In this document: positions 42,054 to 50,517 of the stretch, in pieces
Position numbering within the stretch: position 1 is the first letter of the stretch
How the letters are laid out: every line of letters starts with the position of its first letter
Assembly (NCBI GenBank): GCA_034667465.1
Contig: JAXDJV010000007.1
Location: forward strand, 124,001-188,000
Source of the DNA: JAOBAU01 sp034667465
GTDB lineage: Bacteria; Acidobacteriota; Thermoanaerobaculia; Gp7-AA8
Length of the DNA: 64,000 nucleotides
Reading direction: 5' to 3'
Program-made: the position numbers and the translations under genes
Notes under the pieces: generated by a model
Database searches by the model: none
The model's input: only the letters and a program-made list of their open reading frames with translations
What the model was told of the DNA's origin: nothing

Positions 42054-43018
42054 GCGAGCCGGCGCTGCAGAGCGCGCGGCAGCGGCTGCTGATCGTCGAC
42101 GATCAGCCGGCCAACATCCGCGTGATGGCGGAAGCGCTGCGCGATCGCTATGACCTCTTCTTCGCCACCGACGGCGCGCGCGCGCTGGAGATCGCGTCGG
42201 CCGGCGACATCGAGCTGGTGCTGCTCGACGTCGTCATGCCCGAGCTCGACGGCTTCGAAGTCTGCCGCCGTTTGAAGAGCGACGAACGAACGAGCCGCAT
42301 CCCGGTCATCTTCGTCACCGCGCGCGAAGAGGTCGGCGACGAAGCGCGCGGCTTCGACGTCGGCGCCGTCGACTACATCGCCAAACCGATCCGGCCGCCG
42401 ATCGTTCGCGCGCGCGTGCAGACGCATCTCGAACTGAAGCAGGCGCGCGATCTCCTCGAATCGCTGGCGTCGCTCGATCCGCTGACCGGCATCGCCAATC
42501 GCCGCCGCTTCGACGTCACGCTCGACGCCGAATGGCGGCGCTGCGCGCGCAACGGCGCGATGTTCTCGCTCGCCATCATCGACGTCGATCACTTCAAGGA
42601 GTTCAACGATACGTACGGCCACGCGCGCGGCGATGACTGTCTGCGCGAGCTCGCGCAAACGCTGCGCGGTGTGGCGCGGCGGCCGGGCGATCTCGCGGCG
42701 CGCTACGGCGGCGAAGAGTTCGCGCTCATCCTGCCGGAGAGCGACGCGAACGCCGCGCAGACGATCATCCGCCGGCTGTTCGACGACATCGGCTCGCTGG
42801 CGCTGCCGCATGCGTCGTCGTCGTGCGCGCAGATCGTCACGATCAGCGCCGGCGCCGTGACGCTCATCCCAACCGAAACCCTCAAGGCGTCGCTGGCCGT
42901 CGAATCGGCCGATCGCCTCCTGTACGAATCGAAAGACGGCGGACGCAATCGCGCCCATCACTTCGATGTCATCAACAACACGCGCGAATGGATTACGGGC
43001 AGCATTCAGGAGCAATGA
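42050..43018 (+). CDS. Response regulator diguanylate cyclase (REC-GGDEF)
   Basis: 322 residues from a GTG overlapping the kinase stop (GTGA). Receiver (about 12-128) with Asp in LLDVVMPELDG and Lys in YIAKPI; GGDEF domain (about 145-305) with the active-site loop YGGEEFAL. The product-inhibition I-site RPGD lies five residues before it. It should make c-di-GMP when phosphorylated, presumably by the hybrid kinase. Confidence 0.94.
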   Translation: MSEPALQSARQRLLIVDDQPANIRVMAEALRDRYDLFFATDGARALEIASAGDIELVLLDVVMPELDGFEVCRRLKSDERTSRIPVIFVTAREEVGDEARGFDVGAVDYIAKPIRPPIVRARVQTHLELKQARDLLESLASLDPLTGIANRRRFDVTLDAEWRRCARNGAMFSLAIIDVDHFKEFNDTYGHARGDDCLRELAQTLRGVARRPGDLAARYGGEEFALILPESDANAAQTIIRRLFDDIGSLALPHASSSCAQIVTISAGAVTLIPTETLKASLAVESADRLLYESKDGGRNRAHHFDVINNTREWITGSIQEQ

Positions 43019-44901
43019 TGAAGCGCATCATCATCACGTCTCTCGCCATTCTTCTGACGGCCTTCGGCGCCTTCGCCGGCGACACGCCACCGCAGCAGGC
43101 GCGCAGCGAGGACAAGGAGCTCGAAGATCTCCTGTCGATCGTGCAGCAGGAGACGGAAGTCGCGACGAAGACGAAGATGAACAGCGACTACGTGCCGGGC
43201 ATCGTCACCGTGCTCGAAGGCGACGAGCTCGAAGCGCTCGGCATCATCACCGCCGGCGAAGCGCTCGGTCTCGTGCCGGGCGTTTTCTCGGTCAAAGACC
43301 GTCTCTCGAATCAGTCGGTGATCTCGCGCGGCCTCGACTTCCCGTTCAACGCCGGCAACATCCTCATCCTCATCAACTCGATTCCGCTGACGCGTCCCGA
43401 CGCCGGCATCACGACGTCGGCGCTGCAGATTCCGGTCGAACAGATCGAGCGGATCGAAGTGATTCGCGGCCCAGGCTCCGTCGTCTATGGCGACTTCGCA
43501 TTCATGGGACTCGTCAACATCGTCACGCGCAAAGAAGGATCGCGCGGCTTCGTCCGCCTCGACTCTCCGCATCGCACGCGCACCGCAGGAGTGGGAACGG
43601 CGTTCGACGCCGGCGGCTCGACGTTCACGGGAAACTTCTCGCACTTCGACACCAGCAACCTCGGCGGACCGTCGGTGATCAACAGCGCGAACGACGGACG
43701 GTGGTTCGGCATCGCCACGTTCGATCGTGGCGGCTTCTCGCTCTCGACGGAAACCGCGCATCGCGATTACGACGGCGGCAATCCCGGCGCGCGATTCGCG
43801 GAATCGAGCTGGGTCGTCGACGCGAAGTACACGCATCCGCTCGCCGCGAAGCTCGACGGCACCCTGCATGCGACGTATCTCCGAAACGAGCTCGCCGAAA
43901 CGGTGAGCACCTTCAGCGGACATCTGCTTCGCATGGGCGCCGACGCGGTCTGGAACGGCCTGCGGCGCAATTCGTTTCTCGGCGGCGTCGACTACACGAT
44001 CTCCACGACCGATGACGCGCGATTCGCACAGGCACCGGCGGCCGGAGCGCCTCCCGGACCGCCGCCCGCACAGATACTGCTCGCGCACGGAAAACAGCGC
44101 CGCATCACCGGCGTCTATCTGCAGGATCGGATCGACCTGCGGACGAATCTCTCGCTCACGCTCGGCGGCCGTTACGACGCATACAGCGATCTCGATTCGC
44201 GCTTCACTCCGCGCGTGTCGCTGGCGTGGCGGCTCAGCGATCGGCACATTCTGAAAGCGCAATACGCGGAAGGCTTTCGTCCGCCGACGTTCTTCGAGCT
44301 CTACACGCCGCCGGCGCGCGGCACGATTCCGCGCTACTACTTCGAATCAAACGCGACGACGGAACTGAATTACGTTTACCGCGCGGCCGGACACGTCGGC
44401 CGCGTCACGTTGTTTCGCGCGATCATCAGCAACCTCATTCGGCCTGGCGGCATCATTAGCGATCCGAATGCGAAAGCGGAAGGCGTCGAGGTCGAGTGGT
44501 CGCAGCAGATCGGCGTGCCGCTGAAGGTCGACGCGAATGTCTCGTATACGGAGACCGAGGATCCGCGCGCGGCTGGAGCGGCGTTCCCGCGGAATCCGAA
44601 TCTGATCGCGCCGAAATGGCTCGGCAATCTGTCGCTGCTCTACCGGCCGTACAGCGGATTGATCATCGGCAGTCATCTCAGCCACGTCGGCGAACGGCCG
44701 CGCGGCAGCGGCTTCGATCTCGTCGACTTCACCATCACGAAGCAGGACGTCGGCATCCGCGGACTCGACGTCCGCGTCGGAATGAAGAACGCGTTCGATC
44801 AGTCGGTGCGCTATCTCTTCATCCGCCCGAACAACAATCTCACCGATACCTTCGTCTTTCCCGGGCGCAGCGTCTGGATGCAGCTCTCCTGGAAACGATG
44901 A
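43018..44901 (+). CDS. TonB-dependent outer-membrane receptor
   Basis: About 627 residues; the ATG at 43015 is also possible. Signal peptide to about residue 20 (AFGAFAG). Plug domain with PGIVTVLEGDELEALG, SVISRGLDFPFN and IERIEVIRGPGSVVYG..AFMGLVNIVTRK; then a 22-strand barrel region ending in SVWMQLSWKR. It takes up an unknown ligand in a TonB-coupled way, or may act as a sensor given its place inside a signalling operon. RBS CAGGAG. Confidence 0.9.
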   Translation: MKRIIITSLAILLTAFGAFAGDTPPQQARSEDKELEDLLSIVQQETEVATKTKMNSDYVPGIVTVLEGDELEALGIITAGEALGLVPGVFSVKDRLSNQSVISRGLDFPFNAGNILILINSIPLTRPDAGITTSALQIPVEQIERIEVIRGPGSVVYGDFAFMGLVNIVTRKEGSRGFVRLDSPHRTRTAGVGTAFDAGGSTFTGNFSHFDTSNLGGPSVINSANDGRWFGIATFDRGGFSLSTETAHRDYDGGNPGARFAESSWVVDAKYTHPLAAKLDGTLHATYLRNELAETVSTFSGHLLRMGADAVWNGLRRNSFLGGVDYTISTTDDARFAQAPAAGAPPGPPPAQILLAHGKQRRITGVYLQDRIDLRTNLSLTLGGRYDAYSDLDSRFTPRVSLAWRLSDRHILKAQYAEGFRPPTFFELYTPPARGTIPRYYFESNATTELNYVYRAAGHVGRVTLFRAIISNLIRPGGIISDPNAKAEGVEVEWSQQIGVPLKVDANVSYTETEDPRAAGAAFPRNPNLIAPKWLGNLSLLYRPYSGLIIGSHLSHVGERPRGSGFDLVDFTITKQDVGIRGLDVRVGMKNAFDQSVRYLFIRPNNNLTDTFVFPGRSVWMQLSWKR

Positions 44902-46259
44902 ACGCCGGCCGCATCGTCATCGCCGATGACAACGGCGTCAACCGCATGCTCCTCGGCGGCATCCTCGAGCACGCCGGCTACACCGTGCGTGCGGCGGCCG
45001 ACGGCGCGGAAGCGCTTCGGATGATCGAAAGCGATCCGCCCGACATGGTGCTGCTCGACATTCAGATGCCGGAGCTCAGCGGCTACGACGTCTGCCGCGC
45101 CATGCGCGCGAACAGCGAGCTGGCCATCATTCCGGTCGTCTTCATCTCCGCACTCGATGACGTCGAAGAAAAAGTGCGCGGCTTCGAAGCGGGCGGCGTC
45201 GACTACGTCACGAAACCGTTCGAAGCGGCGGAAGTGCTCGCACGCGTCGGCAGTCAGGTGAAGCTCTTCCGGCTGCAGCGCGAGCTCGCCGATCGCAACT
45301 CGCAACTGCAGAAACGCAACGTCGAGCTGCAGCGACGCAACGTGCAGCTGGCGCTCGCGCATCAGCGCACCGAGCGCGTGTTCGTGGCGCTGTCGGAAGC
45401 GCTGACCGGCACGCTGCTCGACGAAACGTATCGGCTCGAAGAGAAGATCGGCGAGGGCGGATTCGGCGCCGTCTATCGCGGCACGCATCTCCGGCTGCAG
45501 CGTCCGGTCGCGGTGAAAGTGCTGCGCGCGATCGGCGGCGTCGACAGCGACGTGCAGCTGGCGCGCTTCCGTCGCGAAGGAATCGCCGCGTGCCGCATCG
45601 CGCATCCGAACGCGGTCGAGGTGCTCGACTTCGGCGTCTCATCGACCGGCATCGCGTATCTCGTCATGGAACTCCTGAGCGGCACGACGTTCGGCACGCT
45701 GCTGCGCAACTCGCACACGCTGCCGCTCGCAAGAACCGGTGCGATCGTCGCGCCGGTCTGCGATGCGCTCGGCGCCGCGCACGCGGCGGGAATCGTTCAT
45801 CGCGATGTGAAGCCCGACAACGTTTTCCTGCACGCGCACGACGGTAACGAGATCGTGAAAGTCGTCGACTTCGGGATCGCCAAGCTCGTCGACGATTCGC
45901 TGCCGGAGAACGACGTCACGCAGCACGGCACGTTCATCGGCACGCCGGTTTACATGGCGCCGGAACGGTTGATGGGCAGCTCGTACGACACGCGCTCCGA
46001 CATCTACAGCATCGGCGTGATGCTTTACCTGAGCGTCAGCGGCTACCTCCCGTTCACGACCGAGTCGACGAACATCCCGGAGATGATCAAGCTCCATCTG
46101 ACCACGAAGCCGCGTCGCCTGAGCAGCGTGACGCACGAGCTCGATCCGCGATTCGAGGAGCTGGTGATGCAGTCGCTCGCGTACGACCCGGCGCACCGGC
46201 CGGGGCTGCGGGAGATCGCGAGCGAATTGCGGCGCTGCGGCGCCGCACCGTCATCCTGA
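44898..46259 (+). CDS. Response regulator fused to Ser/Thr protein kinase
   Basis: 453 residues. Receiver (about 5-122) with Asp in LLDIQMPELSG and KPFEAAE; coiled-coil linker of repeated QKRNVELQRRN type (about 130-155); then a Hanks-type kinase with GEGGFGAVYRG, the ATP-binding Lys in VAVKVL, HRDVKPDN and DFGIAK, and VYMAPERL. No PASTA or membrane segment. It links two-component and Ser/Thr phosphorylation. Start ATGA-overlaps the receptor stop; it is the last gene of the operon and ends at a palindromic repeat. Confidence 0.93.
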   Translation: MNAGRIVIADDNGVNRMLLGGILEHAGYTVRAAADGAEALRMIESDPPDMVLLDIQMPELSGYDVCRAMRANSELAIIPVVFISALDDVEEKVRGFEAGGVDYVTKPFEAAEVLARVGSQVKLFRLQRELADRNSQLQKRNVELQRRNVQLALAHQRTERVFVALSEALTGTLLDETYRLEEKIGEGGFGAVYRGTHLRLQRPVAVKVLRAIGGVDSDVQLARFRREGIAACRIAHPNAVEVLDFGVSSTGIAYLVMELLSGTTFGTLLRNSHTLPLARTGAIVAPVCDALGAAHAAGIVHRDVKPDNVFLHAHDGNEIVKVVDFGIAKLVDDSLPENDVTQHGTFIGTPVYMAPERLMGSSYDTRSDIYSIGVMLYLSVSGYLPFTTESTNIPEMIKLHLTTKPRRLSSVTHELDPRFEELVMQSLAYDPAHRPGLREIASELRRCGAAPSS

Positions 46260-46338
46260 GCGTTAGCGAAGGATCCGGGCGGGTGGTGCGCGCAGCGAGT
46301 CCCTTCCGCCCGGATCCTTCGCTGACGCTCAGGATGAC
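46250..46338. repeat. Long palindromic repeat, copy 2 (GTCATCCTGAGCG type)
   Basis: Inverted arms beginning GTCATCCTGAGCGTTAGCG and ending CGCTGACGCTCAGGATGAC, about 35 bp apart, with GGATCCGGGCGG/CCGCCCGGATCC forming the inner stem. The left arm provides the last codons and stop of the RR-kinase gene. It lies between two plus-strand operons. Confidence 0.85.
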
Positions 46339-46359
46339 CGAGGTCGCCGCGATCGGTAC

Positions 46360-46365
46360 TATAAT
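46360..46365 (+). promoter_or_regulatory. TATAAT -10 box of boxR
   Basis: A perfect TATAAT ends eight bases before the boxR GTG at 46374; no convincing -35 is visible 16-18 bp upstream. Transcription would start within one or two bases of the GTG, so the boxR message should be leaderless. Confidence 0.55.
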
Positions 46366-46373
46366 TCCGGTTC

Positions 46374-47249
46374 GTGACCGGAGACGATTATCTGCGCAGT
46401 TTCGGCGATCGCATCCGCGGCGAGCGCGCGCGGCGCGGCATGAGTCGCAAACTCCTCGCCGATCACGCCGGGATTTCCGAGCGCTACATCACGCAGCTCG
46501 AGTCGGGAAAAGGGAACGTCTCGATTCTGCTGCTGCGCCAGATCGCCGGCGCGCTCGGTCTGCCGCTCAGCCGGCTCGTAGAAGATGAAAATCCGTCGCC
46601 GGAACTGACGCTCGTCCGGCAGTTCCTCGCGCGTCTTTCGCCCGCACAGTTGAAGGAAGCGTATGCGTCGCTCTCGACGCAGTTCGCCGCGGGCGCGAGC
46701 GTCTCGCGATCGCAGCGAGTCGCGCTCGTCGGTCTGCGCGGTGCCGGCAAGACGACGCTCGGCGCGGCAATCGCCCAGGTGCGCAACGTTCCGTTTTACG
46801 AGCTCGATCGCGAGGTCGAGCGGCTTTCCGGTATGTCGCTCGGCGCAATCCTCGAGTTGTACGGCCAGCAGGCGTATCGCCGCTACGAACTGCAGGCGCT
46901 GCAGGAACTGCTCGAAAGCGAACAGCAGTTTGTCGTCGCAACCGGCGGCGGCATCGTCTCGGAAGCTTCGACGTACGAACTGCTCCTCCGAAGCTGCGTC
47001 ACCGTCTGGGTGCGAACGAGTCCCGAAGAGCACATGGCGCGCGTCATCGCGCAGGGCGATCGCCGTCCGATGGCCGGCTCGCAACAGGCGATGGACGATC
47101 TTCGTCGCATTCTCGAAGAGCGGACGCCGCTGTATACGCGGGCAGATCTGACGATCGATACGGCGGGACGTGCGGTGTCGGAGAGCACGAAACAGTTGCG
47201 TGCGCTGCTGCCGCTATCACTGCGGACGAAAGACAAATCGAGGCGATGA
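46374..47249 (+). CDS. boxR: BoxR-type transcriptional regulator (XRE HTH + shikimate kinase-like)
   Basis: 291 residues. N-terminal XRE helix-turn-helix (about 8-65: GMSRKLLADHAGISERYITQLE), then a shikimate kinase-like domain with Walker A GLRGAGKTT, FYELDREVERLSG, and ATGGGIV. This fusion defines BzdR/BoxR regulators, in which the kinase-like domain senses benzoyl-CoA and relieves control of the benzoate genes. It is encoded directly upstream of boxC and boxB. The start is GTG with a -10 box eight bases upstream. Confidence 0.9.
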   Translation: MTGDDYLRSFGDRIRGERARRGMSRKLLADHAGISERYITQLESGKGNVSILLLRQIAGALGLPLSRLVEDENPSPELTLVRQFLARLSPAQLKEAYASLSTQFAAGASVSRSQRVALVGLRGAGKTTLGAAIAQVRNVPFYELDREVERLSGMSLGAILELYGQQAYRRYELQALQELLESEQQFVVATGGGIVSEASTYELLLRSCVTVWVRTSPEEHMARVIAQGDRRPMAGSQQAMDDLRRILEERTPLYTRADLTIDTAGRAVSESTKQLRALLPLSLRTKDKSRR

Positions 47250-47312
47250 TCCGCCGCGAAGCTGTTCGCCGACGCTGTGCGAACCAGGCAGCGGCGCCTC
47301 GCCGCCAGAAAT

Positions 47313-47334
47313 AATGCGGCACGTCATCCGCATT
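47313..47334 (+). promoter_or_regulatory. Candidate BoxR operator upstream of boxC
   Basis: Perfect 7-bp inverted repeat AATGCGG (47313-47319) / CCGCATT (47328-47334) with an 8-nt spacer, located where the -35 region of boxC should be. A TATACT -10 box follows at 47341-47346 and the boxC ATG is at 47370. Position and symmetry suit a regulator-binding site. Confidence 0.5.
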
Positions 47335-47340
47335 CGGAAC

Positions 47341-47346
47341 TATACT
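47341..47346 (+). promoter_or_regulatory. TATACT -10 box of boxCB
   Basis: TATACT, one mismatch from consensus, 24 bases before the boxC start codon and just after the candidate operator. The -35 position has no consensus match, consistent with an activator-dependent promoter. Confidence 0.5.
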
Positions 47347-47369
47347 GCCGAACTCTCGCAGGAGCACTG

Positions 47370-49007
47370 ATGATCACATTCGACCGTGACCCGGCCACTT
47401 ACCAGCACTGGCGACTCTCTTTCGATGGTCCCGTGGCTACGCTGACGCTCGACGTCGCCGAGGACGCCGGCATCGAGCCGGGCTACAAACTGAAACTCAA
47501 TTCGTACGATCTCGGCGTCGACATCGAGCTGCGCGACGCCCTCGATCGCCTCCGCTTCGAACATCCGGAAGTCGGCGCGGTCATCATCGCCAGCGCGAAG
47601 GATCGGATGTTCTGCGCCGGCGCCAACATCTACATGCTCGGCAAATCGAGCCACGCGTGGAAGGTGAACTTCTGCAAGTTCACGAACGAAACGCGCAACG
47701 GCATCGAAGACACGAGCGAGCATTCGGGACTGAAGTTCCTCGCCGCCGTGAACGGCACCGCGGCCGGCGGCGGCTACGAGCTGGCGCTTGCGTGCGATGA
47801 GATCGTCCTCGTCGACGATCGTTCGAGCGCGGTCAGCTTCCCCGAAGTTCCGCTGCTCGCCGTGCTGCCGGGAACCGGCGGACTGACGCGGCTCGTCGAC
47901 AAGCGCAACGTCCGCCGCGATCTCGCTGATGTCTTCTGCACGACCGCTGAGGGGCTGGGCGGCGCGAAAGCGAAAGCGTGGGGGCTTGTGGATGAGGTGG
48001 TGCCGCCGCGCGCATTCGCGGAAAAAGTTCAGGAGCGCGCGAACGCGCTGGCGACGATGAGCGATCGTCCGAAAGACGCGAAAGGGATCGCGCTGACGCC
48101 GTTGAAGCGAACCGTCGATGAGAGCGGCGTGCACTACGAGCACGTTGATGTCGCGATCGATGCAAACGCGCGGACGATCGAGATCACGGTCAACGCGCCG
48201 GCTTCCAATGAAGCGGAAGACCTCGATGCGATTCTCGCAGCGGGGGCGAACTGGTGGCCGCTCGCCATCGCGCGCGAGCTCGACGACGCCATCCTTCATC
48301 TGCGCACGAACGTTCGCGAAGGCGGCATCTGGCTCTTCAAAACACGCGGCGATCTCGACGCGATGTTGCGTATCGATCGTGCGCTCGACAAGCATTCCGG
48401 CAACTGGTTCGTTCGGGAAACGATCGGCTTCCTTCGCCGCACGCTCGGCCGGTTGGAAGTGTCGTCGCGCAGCATCTACGCGGTCATCGATGAAAGTTCC
48501 GCATTCGCGGGCACGCTGTTCGAACTCGCGCTCGCGGCCGATCGCTCGTACATGCTGCAGTCGGAGGAGCACGGACCGCGCGTCGCGCTGAGCGCGATGA
48601 ACTTCGGACCGTACACGCTGCCGAACGGATTGACGCGACTCGAAGCGCGCTTCGGAACGAACGCTCCTTCGAAGCTTGAAGAGCTGCGCGCGAAAATCGA
48701 TGCACCGATGAACGCCGAAGAAGCGCTCGACGCGGGACTGATCACGTTCGCGCCTGATGAACTGGACTGGGAAGACGAGCTGCGCCTCGCCATCGAAGAG
48801 CGCGCCAGTCTCTCGCCCGACGCGCTCACCGGCATGGAAGCGAGTCTCCGTTTCGGCGGCCGCGAAACGATGGCGACGAAAATCTTCGGGCGTCTTTCGG
48901 CGTGGCAGAACTGGATCTTCATCCGGCCGAATGCGACCGGCGAAGAAGGCGCCCTGAAGCTGTTCGGCAGCGGCAGCAAACCCCGCTTTTCGTGGGAAAG
49001 GATCTGA
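47370..49007 (+). CDS. boxC: 2,3-epoxybenzoyl-CoA dihydrolase (ring-opening lyase)
   Basis: 545 residues, close to the 550-560 of known BoxC. Crotonase-like N-terminal half with FCAGANIYMLGKSSHAWKVNFCKFTNETRNGIED, FLAAVNGTAAGGGYELALACDEIVLVDD and PLLAVLPGTGGLTRL. A second crotonase-like half contains SSIYAVIDESSAFAGTLFELALAADRSYML-type sequence. It hydrolytically opens the ring of 2,3-epoxybenzoyl-CoA and releases formate. RBS CAGGAGC. Two bases before boxB. Confidence 0.95.
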   Translation: MITFDRDPATYQHWRLSFDGPVATLTLDVAEDAGIEPGYKLKLNSYDLGVDIELRDALDRLRFEHPEVGAVIIASAKDRMFCAGANIYMLGKSSHAWKVNFCKFTNETRNGIEDTSEHSGLKFLAAVNGTAAGGGYELALACDEIVLVDDRSSAVSFPEVPLLAVLPGTGGLTRLVDKRNVRRDLADVFCTTAEGLGGAKAKAWGLVDEVVPPRAFAEKVQERANALATMSDRPKDAKGIALTPLKRTVDESGVHYEHVDVAIDANARTIEITVNAPASNEAEDLDAILAAGANWWPLAIARELDDAILHLRTNVREGGIWLFKTRGDLDAMLRIDRALDKHSGNWFVRETIGFLRRTLGRLEVSSRSIYAVIDESSAFAGTLFELALAADRSYMLQSEEHGPRVALSAMNFGPYTLPNGLTRLEARFGTNAPSKLEELRAKIDAPMNAEEALDAGLITFAPDELDWEDELRLAIEERASLSPDALTGMEASLRFGGRETMATKIFGRLSAWQNWIFIRPNATGEEGALKLFGSGSKPRFSWERI

Positions 49008-49009
49008 CG

Positions 49010-50419
49010 ATGACTTCGATGAATTACGACGAGCGCATTCCGAACAACGTCGATCTCTCGACGAACAAGACGCTGCAACGCGCGCTCGAGCACTGGCAGC
49101 CGCGCTTTCTCGACTGGTGGAAGGAGCTCGGTCCGGCCGTGTTCCAGAACAACGACGTCTATCTGCGCACGGCGACGTCGGTCGATCGCGAAGGGTGGGC
49201 GACGTTCGGCATGGTGCGGATGCCGGAGTATCGCTGGGGCATTTTCCTCGCCGAGCGCGATCCGAATCGCACTATCGGTTTCGGCGATCACATCGGCGCG
49301 CCGGCGTGGCAGGTCGTCCCCGGCGAACATCGTTCGACGCTGCGGCGTCTCATCGTCACGCAGGGCGACACCGAGCCTGCCTCCGTCGAACAGCAGCGCG
49401 CCCTCGGCACCACCGCGCCGTCGCTGTATGACCTCCGCAATCTCTTTCAGGTGAACGTCGAAGAAGGACGTCATCTCTGGGCGATGGTCTATCTGCTCCA
49501 CGCTTACTTCGGCCGCGACGGCCGCGAGGAAGCGGAAGGGCTGCTCGAGCGCCACTCCGGCGACGCCGACAAGCCACGCATTCTGTCGACGTTCAATGAG
49601 CCGATCCGCGACTGGCTGTCGTTCTATATGTTCGCGTACTTCACCGATCGCGACGGAAAGTTCCAGCTGAAGGCGCTCGCGGAAAGCGGCTTCGATCCGC
49701 TCGCGCGCACCTGCCAGTTCATGCTGACGGAGGAAGCGCATCACATGTTCGTCGGCGACACGGGAATCGGTCGCGTCGTGCGGCGAACCGTCGAAGTGAT
49801 GAACGAGCTGCGGACGGAAGATCCCGCAAAGGTGCGCGCCGCCGGCGCCATCGATCTGCTGACGATTCAGAAGTACATGAATTTCTGGTTCAGCTCCGCG
49901 CTCGATCTGTTCGGCTCCGAAGTGTCGTCGAACGCGGCGAGCTATTTCGCGAACGGACTGAAGGGACGTCCCGACGAGTCGCTGTACGAAGATCATCGCG
50001 CCGACGGCGAGTACACGCTCTCGGTGCCGAGCGGAACGGAAACAGTCCCAATGCGCAACGCCATGAACGAAGTGCTCCGCGCCGCATACGTCCGCGACTG
50101 CGAAAACGGCGTGAAACGCTGGAACAAGATCATCGAAAAGGGCGGCATCAACTTCGAGCTGCGACTGGCGAGCCCGCGTTTCCGCCGCTCCGTCGGCGCC
50201 TGGTCGAACGTCCCAACCGATCCCGCCGGTAACTCGATCAGCGCCGAATCGTTCGCAGGCCAGATCGCAAACTGGATCCCGACGCCGGAAGATCAGGCGT
50301 TCGTGCAGTCACTGATGCAGCCGGTGCTGGAGCAGGGAAAGGTGGCCGCGTGGATCGCGCCACCGGATCGCGGCATTAACAATCTGCCGGTTGATTACGA
50401 GTACGTGCGGGTCGCGTAA
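49010..50419 (+). CDS. boxB: Benzoyl-CoA 2,3-epoxidase oxygenase component
   Basis: 469 residues, full family length. It starts NYDERIPNNVDLS, with the diiron ligands in VEEGRHLWAM (ExxH) and MLTEEAHHMFVG (ExxH) and a C-terminal WIAPPDRGINNLP. BoxB is a class I diiron enzyme that epoxidises benzoyl-CoA with electrons from the flavoprotein BoxA. No boxA and no benzoate-CoA ligase gene are in the window. RBS AAAGGA two codons upstream; coupled to boxC. Confidence 0.96.
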   Translation: MTSMNYDERIPNNVDLSTNKTLQRALEHWQPRFLDWWKELGPAVFQNNDVYLRTATSVDREGWATFGMVRMPEYRWGIFLAERDPNRTIGFGDHIGAPAWQVVPGEHRSTLRRLIVTQGDTEPASVEQQRALGTTAPSLYDLRNLFQVNVEEGRHLWAMVYLLHAYFGRDGREEAEGLLERHSGDADKPRILSTFNEPIRDWLSFYMFAYFTDRDGKFQLKALAESGFDPLARTCQFMLTEEAHHMFVGDTGIGRVVRRTVEVMNELRTEDPAKVRAAGAIDLLTIQKYMNFWFSSALDLFGSEVSSNAASYFANGLKGRPDESLYEDHRADGEYTLSVPSGTETVPMRNAMNEVLRAAYVRDCENGVKRWNKIIEKGGINFELRLASPRFRRSVGAWSNVPTDPAGNSISAESFAGQIANWIPTPEDQAFVQSLMQPVLEQGKVAAWIAPPDRGINNLPVDYEYVRVA

Positions 50420-50424
50420 ACCCC

Positions 50425-50516
50425 ACGTCATCCTGAGCGTTAGCGAAGGATCCGGGTGTGTGGGGCGAGCAGCGCGCGCCACCGCCCGGATCCTTCGCTA
50501 ACGCTCAGGATGACGT
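50425..50516. repeat. Long palindromic repeat, copy 3 (GTCATCCTGAGCG type)
   Basis: Outer arms ACGTCATCCTGAGCGTTAGC / GCTAACGCTCAGGATGACGT, inner GGATCCGGGTG/CCGCCCGGATCC. It lies exactly between boxB (plus) and the O-antigen ligase-like gene (minus), as copy 1 does between its convergent genes. Arms are nearly identical to copy 2. Confidence 0.85.
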
Positions 50517-50517
50517 G

